This document shows, piece after piece, positions 34,006-44,848 of a stretch of DNA of 64,000 nucleotides. The notes beneath the pieces were generated by a model. The model worked only from the letters and a program-made list of their open reading frames with translations, made no database searches and was not told the DNA's origin. The position numbers and the translations under genes are program-made. This DNA comes from Gracilariopsis chorda (taxonomy: Eukaryota; Rhodophyta; Florideophyceae; Gracilariales; Gracilariaceae), in contig NBIV01000272.1 of the NCBI GenBank assembly GCA_003194525.1, positions 27,496 through 91,495 of the forward strand, given 5' to 3'. The stretch's first letter is position 1, and each line of letters begins with the position of its first letter.

Positions 34006-35168
34006 CCCCGCTGACATCTGCCGTTATCCTTTTTGTTCGTTTGTCGACGTTCTCCCTCACCGCCGTTCATCCGTTTTGCTGTTTCGGTTGCCGTCTACCG
34101 TTGCATCGGGTGTATTGATTTGGATCCAGTGGGTTTTGATCTTTGCTTTTGGTTTGCGTTCCTTCCTGAGGGCGTTGTAGTGGTAGTGGTTCGATGTCGA
34201 CTCTCTATCGTGATTGTGTTTGGGCCGCCATTTCTGCCCCTGTGATCGATCGCTATCGCCTGTTTGTATCTCCCTTTGTTTTGGTGTTGTGTAGATCCCT
34301 GCTTTGTGTTGGCACGTTCTGATCCGAAGAGGTTGAGGAACATTCTAGTTGAATTCTGTGCACCTGTGTGTTGCGCTTCGCAGTTTGTGTAGTCTGGGGT
34401 TTGTGTTGACCAGCCTTGTTTTGGGTTCTACTCAGTTTCTAGTGCGACGAGCGGTTGATCCAAGTAATTTGGGACGTTAGGCTGGCAGCTTCAACCAAAG
34501 CGGGTGTACTGTCGAGCGGCTTCCCACCAGTCTTTTGTCTTTTTGAGCGTATAATGGTGTTGGTCGTAAAGACCTGGTAAGTTCAGCGGGTGCATTCGTG
34601 GACGGGCTGCCGTGGCGTACTGCACTGGTGCGAGTATTTATCTTTTTCTGTTGATCCTGACTGTGTTTTGGGAGACTTGGGCTGTGGTGAATTTATTACA
34701 TAACAAGCTTGTGATCTGTGCATCTAACCTTCGGGAGTTTGTACGGGGAGGCGACGTGGCGTAGTCGAACCTCCTTTACAGGATCAGGCCGCGTGTGACC
34801 TGTTTTGGTTGCACGTCAGTATCGTACTTTGGATACCAGAGTAAGTTCAGTCTCGAGGTTGCGCAAGTTCTTGAAAGAGACCAGAGAGGGTGTATTGGTG
34901 GAGGCATATCTTTGGTCATTAAACACCATCTGGACGTCTCGTAGAGAGCATTGCACCTTCTCCTCAAACGCAGGAGGAGGTAGACAGAAGAGGTCGTTTC
35001 CTACCGGGAGGGTCTCCAGGGGCCAGGGGTATGACTCCCTAGGGTAGAGGGAATAGTATTTCCTGCCACTGCTCCTGAATTTGAATTTTTTATTTCTTTG
35101 GTTTTGTTTCTTACTATTGCTGACTGTCAGCTGTCTTAATTGAACATTGTTGTTCATTTTCACCTACA
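34006..35168 (+). other. Long 5' leader of the family A element (right arm)
   Basis: About 1.16 kb run before the gag ATG with no convincing frame. A hairpin GGGAAT-AGT-ATTTCC lies at 35,049-35,063, about 105 bases before gag, at the same place as in the left arm. Confidence 0.6.
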
Positions 35169-35955
35169 ATGGACTTCTTCGGAGCCATCAAGATCGAGAA
35201 GTTGGGAGAGGATAACTTCCACGTATGGAAGCAAAAAGTTGAGTTGCTTCTGGCGCTCAATGACCTCGGTGAACATCTCAAGACAACCGAACCCACGGAC
35301 GATGACGAGTTGTCAGAGTGAAAAAAGAAAGATGCCAAGGCACGAGCTGTGATTGGTCTGACCATCGGTGATGAGCATTTGGATCATGTTAGAGACACCG
35401 ACAATGATGCAGAAATATGGAAAGCCATATGCGATGTGTTTCAGCGCAAGACGCTGCTAAAGCGAAGCAATGCGCGACGTTCCTTATATAGCGCCAAGAT
35501 GCGGGATGATGAGAAAAATGTTACAATTCATCAATCGCGTACGTCATCTCTCATTGGGTCTTAAGAGTATGGACGTCACGGTTGAGGAGGAAGACATTGC
35601 TATGGCTATCCTATGTGAACTACCGGAACGCTTTGAGCACCTTCTCGTTGCCATTGACACTAAAATTGGTGACCGCAAACTCGAACTGGAGTTTGTGAAG
35701 AGTCCTTTGCTGCAACAAGAGCGGCAAATGCATGACGGTGCCAAGGAAGAATCTGGTAGTGACGCAGCCTTGGTCCGCAGAGAATCTCAGAAGAAGTCAG
35801 TCGTGTGCTTATACTGTGGAAAAAGGGTCATATCCAGAGAAACTGTTTTAAGAAACAGCGTGATGAGGCTATAAAAAGACAAGATGCTGCTGCCCACCCA
35901 AATGTGCACACGGTGCTCGGCAATGAGGACGCTGCAGGTTGCAGTGGTTCTGAAT
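35169..35955 (+). pseudogene. Family A copia gag (right arm)
   Basis: ATG 35,169 begins MDFFGAIKIEKLGEDNFHVW, followed by a TGA at about residue 51, then KARAVIGLTIGDEHLDHV. A frameshift near 35,540 leads to SLGLKSMDVTVEEEDIAMA, LPERFEHLLVAIDTKIGD and the zinc knuckle start CLYCGK, where another frameshift breaks the knuckle (35,825). The layout is a typical copia gag of about 250 residues with helical capsid and CCHC. It is the fullest family A gag in the window, but inactive. Confidence 0.8.
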
Positions 35956-38900
35956 AGGTGTGTCTCATTGCCAGTGGTTCAAACATACACAACAACACGG
36001 ACTGAATCGTTGAATTTGGAGCAACTGCGCATATGACCTCTGATGAATCCATGTTTCGAACATACGAGAGCAAAATGTCGTCTGATGTGAGCATTGGTAA
36101 TGATTCCAAGTTAGAGTCACGTGGCCATGGCAGTGTCAACATTAATCTTGCTCTTGAAGGGCAGAAGCGTGAGTGCCGGTTGCGAAATGTTGTGCATGTA
36201 CCAAGCTTGAAGTACTATCTGCATTCAGTATCTTCCATGTGTGAATGGGGTGCTACTGTGGTCTTCGAAAAACACGAATTATTTATGTATAAGGGCTTGG
36301 CGCTGTTTGCAAAAGGGCGTCCCTTTAAAGGCCTGTACTACTTGTGCACTGACATTGACCCATCGAGACAATCCAATCGCGCACTTCTGTCAGACTTGTC
36401 ACTTTGGCATCGACGAATGGCTCATGTAAATGTAAATGGCATCAAGCACATGGCTCGAAACGGTGTTGTTGCACGGCTGAATGGGGATGTGACTCAATCG
36501 ATTGATGTGTTTGACTCCTGTAATGTGGCCACGTGTACCCGCGCTCCCACTCCCAAGCAAGGGGGGGAACGGGCTAAGGCACAATTAGACCTCTTCCACT
36601 CTGATATCTGTAGTCCAATACAAGTTGTTTCCTTGGGTGGCTCGCGTTACTTTGTCACATTCATTGGTGAGTAATCCCGTTTTTGCTTCGTGCACATGCT
36701 TCAAACCAAAGATGAGCTGCGGCAAATGTTTGTAAAGTGGCTCAAGTTTGTCAAAAACCAGACTGGCATGCATTTGAAGACTATAACTGCGCGCAAATGT
36801 GTCTTACCAGCACACGAGCTTGAATGCCATGGTATTGAACATTAGCACACAGTGCTAATGTTCATTAAAATCCACATCAGAATGGTCTCGCAGAACGCTT
36901 TAACCGAACACTTATGGACTTGGTGAGTTCAATGTTGGCTCAAAAGAATCTGCCCAAAAAATGTTTGGGCAGAGGCACTGAACGTTGCAGTGTACGTGCG
37001 CAATAGAGTGACATACAAGGCCCTCTGAAATAACGTAACACCATTCGAGTTGTGGAGTGGAAAAAAACCTAACCTAAGCAGTCCGTGTGTCTTTGGTAGT
37101 CGGTGCTGGTACAAATTAGTGGGACATAAGCTCAAGAAGCTAGAGCAACTTGCAGTAGAGGCAACCTTTATTGGGTACAAATCTGACTCGCATGGGTACA
37201 AATTGTGGGATGATCAGAAAAAGAAGGTAGTTGTGTCCAGGGATATGAGGTTTGACGAGTGTAGTGAGACCGATCAGGGTCCTCATCAGGTCAATAATAA
37301 CGAATATGCTCAGATTGAAATATCAGAAAAGTTGAAATCGAACGTCACCCCTATCTTTACGACACCCACCCATGCTACTCAAGATCATCCTGCTGCATCA
37401 GACACTGCACTTGATGATGGTTCAGACAGTCATAATTAGCCCACAGCTGCTCCTTAGAGTGACCCTAATATATAAGATCCACAAAATGCCGAAGATCAAC
37501 TCGTGAACGCAAAGCATCTACCTCTTGGTGGCGTGGCACCGCTTTAATCACAGACAACGATGGCATCCCATCTTTGTATTCGGATGCAGTGTCACGACCA
37601 GATTCCAAAGCATGGATCAAGGCTATGGGCAGTGAGTGTGAGTTCTTGATGGAGCTTGACACATGGGACCTAGTGCCAAGACCAGCAAACAGCAAAATGG
37701 TTTCGTCCAAATTGATATTTGTGCAAAAGTATGAGGCCAGTGCAAGTGGTGAACCAACAGTGCAGTACAAGGCTCGCGTGGTTGCTCGTGGTTTCCTACA
37801 AGTTGTGGGCGTCGATTTTTCAGAGACGTATGCGCCAGTAGTCACGTTTATATCTATAAGGGTGATTCTGTCCATTGTGGCAGTGCAGGACTACTACCTA
37901 CACCAGATGGTTGTGAAGGCTGCATTCTTGAATGGCGACCTCGAGGAAACTGTTTACATGGAGCAGCCAGATGGGTTCGTCAAAGCCGGAACCAAGGACT
38001 TGGTGTGCAAACTAAAGAAAGCTCTATATGGGCTGCGACAGGCACCAAGGCAAGGGCACGCAAAGATTGATGCCTTTCTTGTTGAAGAACTGGGTCTGAA
38101 GCCAAACAGTGCTGACGAGTGTGTTAACATCGGACTGATACTGGAAGTGCTGGTGATCATTGCGCTCTACGTGGACGACCCAATTATAGCAAGTACATCA
38201 ATGGATGCAATAGATTGAGTGAAGACAGAGCTGCCGAACCGTTGTCGAATGAAGGGCCTGAATGATGCTCGCATAATTTTAGGATTCGAGATTCGTGGGG
38301 ACGGAGCTAAAAAAACGTTGTACATCACGCAGTCAGCGCACACGCACAAGGTCGTCGAACTTTTTGGCATGCGTCAGTCAAAGCCAGTGGACACTCCCAT
38401 GCACTCCAAAGTGGAACTTACTCAGATTGAGGAACTTATGACAAGCATCCGATACAGGCAAGTGATTGGCTCTCTAATGTATCTTTCTGAGGGTAATCGA
38501 CTGGACATATCTCCTGCAGTGTGGAAGCTGGCAAACTATGTCAAGAAACCTAGAGAGACTCATTGAAAGGCAATCAAGCGTGTACTGAGGTACCTCTATG
38601 GCACTCGATCTTTTGGACTCACGTATGGATCATGCTCGGATACTTAGCTTTATGGATATGTAGACTCGGACTGGGCAGGTGACACATCCACTCGCAAGTC
38701 TACTAGTGGATATGTGTTCATGATGAGTGATGCTCCTGTGTCTTGGAGCTCAAGCCAACAAGACGTAGTTGCGTTGTCCAGTGCCAAGGCTGAGTATGTG
38801 AGTCTATGTTCCGGAGCGAAAGGGGCGATCTGGCTGAGAAGAATTTGGAGTGCCAGTAGTGATGCTATTGGTCTGCACATAGATGAGTCAGTAAGGCTGA

Positions 38901-39154
38901 TGGTTGAACCCACAACATTTTATGTGGAAAACCAAGGCTGCATAGAGCTCGCCTGGGATGGAGTTGTCAATAAGCGTACCAAGCGTATCGACATTTGCTT
39001 TCACTCTACACGGGAGGCTCTACGTGAAAAAGCTATTCAGCTCCAGTACTGCTTCACGGAAGACATGGTGGCTGATATACTTACCAAAGGACTTGGTGGC
39101 ATGAAACTGAAGACGTTCCGCAGTTACAGTGGCCTATTGCCCCTAGACTTATGA
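35956..39154 (+). pseudogene. Family A copia pol (right arm)
   Basis: Domains in order: the protease region just before MTSDESMF (the DSG box has decayed); pre-integrase with LWHRRMAHVNVNGIKHMARN; integrase with LFHSDICSPIQ, then several stops through 36,680-37,040 that destroy the middle and last catalytic blocks; a linker to 37,560; RT with FSETYAPVVTF, VVKAAFLNGDLEETVYM and ALYVDDPIIAS (YVDD intact); and RNase H with YVDSDWAGDTSTRKSTSGY, LSSAKAEYVSL and DMVADILTKGLGG. A TGA after TSMDAID (38,216) splits RT at the same codon as in the left copy. Further stops occur at 38,564 and 38,645. The terminal LLPLDL stop is 20 bases before the 3' LTR. Confidence 0.88.
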
Positions 39155-39159
39155 AGTCA

Positions 39160-39174
39160 GTGAAAGAGGGAGGG
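39160..39174 (+). other. Polypurine tract of the family A element
   Basis: TGAAAGAGGGAGGG immediately precedes the 3' LTR start TGTTGG and follows the pol stop codon. This is the expected primer for plus-strand synthesis. Confidence 0.75.
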
Positions 39175-40054
39175 TGTTGGAAAAGTACCTGTTCTGGTAC
39201 TGAAAACCAAATGTTCCGGAGAGCATGGGCTGTTTTGGAGGGTTCCGGTGCAAAACTTTATATGCGTCACCGGGCAAACTCATCATGACTGTGGCTTGTG
39301 ATTGGTTACTGCAAATGGACATATTTACTATAGTGCGTACAAGTGGTAGTGCACAAGTGGGCTAGATTGGCACACCCAAGTGTCCAGCTAGTACAATGGG
39401 CACAGTGTACGGGGCACGTACCTATGATAATTGGACACACCGGACATGTTTTTCAGAAGTGGAACCCTGGTGAGGAGTATGAGTACTGTCATCAGGTTTA
39501 CAGGTACATGAAATGATTAATGACGTGTGAGTTGGTGCACTTACACGTACACGTGATGTGGTGAACTACTGTGACGTGCATCGATGAATTGGGATGTGTC
39601 GGCATGCGTTGGCATGTAAATCTGGTTGCGTGTTGTGAATTTGTGCTTTGTCATGTGTGTGCAGGCACGTAACTCATGGTGCGGTGTTGGCGCATTATTG
39701 TGTTGAGTTGATTTAAGGTATTATGAGTTAGTGCTAGCGTGGCTATTTTATGTTAGATGATGATTGGTAGTATTGAGTGTTCCTGGCTGCTGGTTTGAGT
39801 TTCAGCGGAATTTGAAGTTGCGACGAAGACGAAGTTAGAGTTCTATATAAGTTGTGATTGCAGCACCTCCAAGTAAATCCGAGCCAGAGCTGGCGACCTT
39901 TTTTTGCATCATTCTAAATTTCCGTTCCCTTCCGCTGCATCGTCTTTGACCAACTAGATGAGCTACATGAGACTCTGAAGTCGCAGTACCAAGTAAACTC
40001 GCCCCCAATACTGGCAACCTTCATTCTTTATTTTCTTTCTTTCTTTGTTCAAGA
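39175..40054 (+). repeat. Family A 3' LTR (right arm, 880 bp)
   Basis: It starts TGTTGGAAAAGTACC and ends TTTGTTCAAGA, where the left arm has CAACA. TATATAAG is at 39,844-39,851. After the TATA box it contains two related stretches (CCAAGTAAATCC.. and CCAAGTAAACTCG..) and about 90 bases absent from the 5' LTR. Confidence 0.75.
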
Positions 40055-40079
40055 GATCCGCCGTAGCCAAATACTCGGT

Positions 40080-40597
40080 TTATCCATCAGGTGCCTTTTG
40101 AGATTCAGGTATAGCGACATCCTTGCTTAAGCGGTCCAGCTGCCAGAACAGAGAGGCAAACTGGTCCACATATTCGGATATCTTTTGGCCGTTACACGAC
40201 ATTGTAAACAGCTGCGTTTGCACTGCTACACGAGACACCGTCCTGTTCGATGCATATCGCGCATCAAGTAGCTGAAGCATGTGACTGGGGTTATCATCGA
40301 CATCCATAACTACCCGCGGTGGGGCATCACCAAGTGCACAAATGATGATAGCACATGCCTTTTCGCGCTTGCAACTATACTGGAGGGGGTCTGGGTAGCA
40401 CTAGAACCAGACGCTTGTGTCATTATAGGACTGGATGACTCCCCTGAGCCTGACATGAAAACATTCCAAACACTTTCAATTCGACACGCAGCACGTAGAC
40501 AGTGTCGCCAGAGGGTATATTATTCGCCTTGCGTACCATGGAAACAAGGGATCCTTACACCAGAAGTGGTTTCTGACTCAACATCGGAGTCTGACAT
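40080..40597 (-). pseudogene. Family B gag N-terminal fragment (right arm)
   Basis: The ATG is at 40,597-40,595 on the minus strand. It is the twin of 20,666-21,184, ending at the same APDG stop, but here it is broken by a stop in the LWRHRLR region and by a frameshift near 40,370. The lesions differ between the arms, so it decayed after the duplication. Confidence 0.7.
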
Positions 40598-40687
40598 GGT
40601 TCCAGAAGGAGTTCAGTAACCAAAATTCCAACAAGTAATGCACGCAAATGAAGCAGAGTGAGGGACTCGAAGCTTAGAATCGCTATC

Positions 40688-41411
40688 TGTTGAAGTCTAG
40701 AAGTGGTCGACTGCCTGGCAAAGCCCCCGCGGAAGGCCCCAGCTTGGTCCAAAATCAACCCTTGAGGGGAAAATTGGTACTTTTGGAGCCCATAGATCCA
40801 AAAGCGCATATGCAACTCCGCTCAAACCCAACGTGAAACGGCAATGTGATTGGCTACTGCAAAACGCTATATGCATTGCATACCGTACAAATGTTTTGGA
40901 CTGTATGGTACTGGATTGCAGATAAGCACAAGTGGAGCAATGTCTTTTGTACCAGTGTGCGCGCAGTAGACGGTTGAGCTGCAATGCTGAAGATGTGAAT
41001 GGGAGCTGTATTGGGCGATTTGAGACAATACGCGTTTGTGCGCTGCGCTGACGGGTTGGAGTTCCAGCATGGAAATTGTTGATTTTTTAGAACTGGTTGC
41101 AGATCAAGGGACTGGCAATCGATTTGCTGCATTGATTGATTTAGCTATTTGATATTGTGACACTCTAAATCGCGCACGCTTTTGGTGTACACCTGAACAC
41201 ATTGATAACGTGTAGTGTAATAGTTCAACCACCGCCGCCGCTTGCTGCGACGACGTTGAAGTGTGTGCATTAGGGTATATATCGGTTGGCGTTGCCCGCT
41301 CTCGAGTAAACTGGTCGACTAAGGATGACAAACTTCCTTGTTTTACTTTCCTCTTTCTTCTTCCTCCCTTTTTCTTCCTTTTTGTTTTCATAACCCGCGT
41401 GTGTTGCGTCA
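40688..41411 (+). repeat. Family B 5' LTR (right arm, 724 bp)
   Basis: It runs TGTTGAAGTCTAGAAG to TTGCGTCA. It is followed directly by GGTTATAGGGCCAGG, a variant of the copia primer site, then a leader and gag on the same strand. Confidence 0.8.
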
Positions 41412-42199
41412 GGTTATAGGGCCAGGGCGTCAGAGTTTCGTAGACGTTGCGCTCTACTCATATCTCTTTGAAATTTACGAAAACTGGGTTTTTGTTTTGT
41501 GCAGGTAAGCATTTAGTTGCGAACGAGCGAATCTTGTAAAAGTAGAGTGGCAGTGGTGAAAGTAGGCAAAGCGTTCAGGGACTCGTCTCTGGTAAACTGA
41601 CCTGCGGCTGTTCCGATCCCTGCTTCTTTGCTTCAGCGTACAAGGAAGACTGCGCTATTTTCCGGCAAGTGACTAAAAGTGGTTAACTATTGAAAGCTTA
41701 GGGCGTCAGCTACTAGCCTCCCTTGGACGTCTCGTATGGATTGTAGAGCCCCTCGCTCTGAAGTGCGCAGAGCAGGACTTGTCGCAGAACCTGCATCTCA
41801 CCAGGAGAGAGTTACCAGGGACCAGAGGATTCGGACCTCTAGAGTAGCGGGGATAGTATCTACTGCCCGGGTGCCTGTCTTAAGAAGTTTTTATTTGTGT
41901 CCAGGCTCGTATCGGTACGTCCTGTAAGTAAACTCCAGGCGTTGAGTACCTGAGCTTCGCCTGTAACCGCGTATGAGACGTGTCTCGACAAACGTAGTAG
42001 ACTTGGTTACACGGTCTCTGCTGACATTTTCGCTGCTGAGTGTTTGAGCTTCTTCTCTGCTCCAGTTTTTGTGGTTTTTTGTGTAACCAAAGCCTTGAAA
42101 TACCTCCTTAAGCTTCATTATATTGTATGGATATCACTACATTTAGCATTTACATAGTTGATTTTGTTGTTTCTCTTTGGTTCTAGTCCCGTTGGAACC
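41412..42199 (+). other. Primer site and leader of the family B element (right arm)
   Basis: The primer site GGTTATAGGGCCAGG starts at 41,412. A motif related to the family A leader hairpin (GTAGCGGGGATAGTATC) occurs at 41,844-41,860. Next to it AGAGG-ATTCGGA-CCTCT forms a short stem at 41,825-41,841. No convincing frame lies before the gag ATG at 42,200. Confidence 0.6.
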
Positions 42200-43160
42200 A
42201 TGTCAGACTCCGAAGTTGAAACGGAATCCACCTTTTGAAAGAAATTCTTCGTTTCCAGGGGAAGTGTGGTGATGATTATATGCTGTGGCGTCACCGTCTT
42301 CGTGCTGCATGCCGTATTAATGGTGTCTGGAATGTCACGAATCTCTCTGGTGTTCAATCTTCTAAAGACAGTTCCACTGAAGACAAAATTAGGGCAGGTA
42401 CTGGCACTGAAATAGTAACTCCCCGTATCATTGCGAAACGAGAAAAGGTTTGTGCTATCATCATCTGTGCTCTTGGTGATGCTCAACTACGCGTACTCAT
42501 GGACGTGCATGATGATCCTGCACGTATGTTGCAACTCTTGGATGGAAGTTACGTCTCCAATAGGACTGTATCTAGGATTGCAGTGCCGACCCGATGTTCC
42601 GAACGTTGTACAGCGGTGAGAAGATGTCCAGCTATGTGGATCAATAAACGGCATTGCTCACTCAGTTAGACCGTAAGGGCATGGATGCTGCTATAACGGA
42701 GTTTCACAAGGCACCTATGCTACTTGCTTCCATTGATCCGAGCAGTTCGTTGGAGTCCAGGGCTGCTGCACTACGTACCAAGGACTTATTGGAACTCACC
42801 TGGGACTATGTGGCAATCACTTTGATCGATGATTACAATGCTCGTCTTGTCAGTTCTTCTAGTTCTGGACGTACGCGAAGTTGAAGGAAGAACAGAAGCA
42901 AGGTTCTGGTGTTTCAAGTGTGTCCCAAAACTCTAGTCACAGGCACATAAGAGACGGAAGTGACTCTGATGATCGGCCAAGTACAGCTGGTAGAGCATAC
43001 GTGGTGTCCAGTAACCGGACTTATCACTTCGAATTCTGTGATCGAGATGGTCACACAAAGGACAGATGCCATGTGAATCCCGATAAACCAGATAATCAAT
43101 TACCCAAAAGCATACTGGACAAGCTTAACATAAAATCAAAGGGCAAATCTGGAACTGGAG
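42200..43160 (+). pseudogene. Family B copia gag (right arm)
   Basis: It starts MSDSEVETESTF and meets a TGA within 13 codons. Later frames contain LWRHRLRAACRINGVWNV, CAIIICALGDAQLRVLMD, KAPMLLASIDPSSSLE and the CCHC knuckle CDRDGHTKDRC, preceded by HFEFCDRDG. At about 43,160 it runs head-on into a minus-strand pol fragment, the same junction as at 18,110. Confidence 0.8.
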
Positions 43161-44121
43161 TTCATACGGTGACCTATTCTCCTCCACATCGAGTGAAGAA
43201 AAAAAGGATTCCACCATTGGGCTCCGTGAAGGCTTGCTATAATCAATTCCAAACCGCCGTAACATGCCACTGACATAAAATGGCTGTGCCAGTTTCACAC
43301 CTAGCAGTTGGTTATTGGAGTTCATGTGCCAAGCTCACTCAAAACCAAGATACATTCTGACACGAGTCTCAACGCGTAGGTCATCCAACGACTTGAGCTC
43401 CTCCAATATGTGAGATCATTGTTCGGCACTATGCCTAAATATGAGAAGTTCATCTACGTACACCAGGATGTATGCATAATTGTTAGCCGGGAACTTGCGC
43501 CTGAAAACACATGGTGCACTGTGTAATTCTTGAAAACCTATGGCTTTAATGTCTGTGCTGGACTTCGTATGCTATGCAAGATGAGCATGCTTAAGCCCTT
43601 ATATAGCCTTTAGCAGTTTGTCGCATTGTGATTAGAGACCAGGAATGCCACGCAGTAACATCATTCACACGTCTTCCTTGAGGCCACCATTAAGAACTGC
43701 GGTCTTTATGCCAACCTGGGCAACAAACCTCTGCAGACATAACATCAGGTATAACATATTGCGAACCAAATTGAACTAAACATCTGGTGCATACCTCTTC
43801 AAGTAGTACTGACCATATGTCTGAGGGTTGCCTCCAGCCACTATTCGAGCTCGAAATCGGTCAACAGAGTCGTCAGCGTCACGTTTCACCTTCAGTATGA
43901 CATGCGTTGGTATGAGCTGGGACTTTGGTGATTCATCCATAACCCATGTAGCCTTGTCCTCTAAAGATTTCAACTGCTCATCAATAGCATGCATCCATTT
44001 CTCTCTTTCAGTTGGGGTTGCCGAGAGTGCTTCTTTGAGTGCGGGACCATCACTCATGGTAACCTCAACCCCAGATTTTGCGGTGCCAGCCATATGCCAC
44101 CAGCGTTGTGGTGCACGCCTG
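43161..44121 (-). pseudogene. Family B pol fragment (right arm)
   Basis: The minus strand carries RRAPQRWWHMAGTAKSGVEV, LPTHVILKVKRDADDSVDRF, RAR.VAGGNPQTYGQYYLKR and, degraded, QLLGVKLAQPFYVSGMLRRF. It is the counterpart of 17,143-18,110. Its 5' end is cut at 44,121 by the first LTR of the tandem array. Confidence 0.8.
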
Positions 44122-44846
44122 TGTTGCAACGCACGGGGGTTATGAAAACAAAAGGGAAGAAACAACGGAAGGAAGAAGAAACAAGAAAATAAAACAAGGA
44201 AGGTTGTCAGCCTTAGTCGACCAGTTTACTCGACAGCAGGCAAAGCCAATCTACATATACCCTACCGCACACACTTCACCGTCGTCGCAGCAAGCGACGG
44301 TGGTGGTTGCACCATTACACTACACGTTATTCGTGTGTGCAGGTGTACACGAAAAGCGCACACAATCTAGAGGGTCACAATTTCAAATAACTAAATCAAT
44401 CAACGCGACAAATGCATTGCCAGTCCCTTGATCTGGAACCAGCTCTAAAAAATCAACAATTACCATCCTGGCACTCCAACCCCTCCGCGCAGCCCGCAAA
44501 CGCCCATTGTCCCAAATCACCCAATACAGCTCCCATTCGCATCTTCGGCCTTGCAGCACAACCGTCTACTGCGCGCACACTGGGACCAACCACATTGCTC
44601 CACTTGTGCATATCCGCAATCCAGTACCATACACTCCATAACATTTGTACAGTATACAATGCATATAGCATTTTGCAGTAGCCAATCACATTGCTATTTC
44701 ACGTTGGGTTTGAGCAGAGGCGCATATGCGCTTCTGGAGCGAGGGGCTCCAAAAGTGCCCATCGTCCCCTGAAGATTTGATTTTGGACCAAGCTGACACC
44801 TTCTGTGGGGGTTGGCGAGGCACTCGACCACTTGTAGAGTTCAACA
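44122..44846 (-). repeat. Array LTR 0 (family B type, 725 bp, uninterrupted)
   Basis: The minus strand runs TGTTGAACTCTAC to GTTGCAACA. It begins two bases after the pol stop codon, and the purine-rich GAGGAGGAACG precedes it. This copy shows the undisturbed sequence AATGCATATAGCATTTTG at the place where the other LTRs carry an insertion. Confidence 0.85.
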
Positions 44847-44848
44847 CT

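Noticed and set aside
34033..34245. 70-codon hydrophobic frame in the family A leader (and 27,330-27,536 in the left arm)
   Set aside because: Val-rich low-complexity sequence not preserved between the two leaders. I see no sign of selection.
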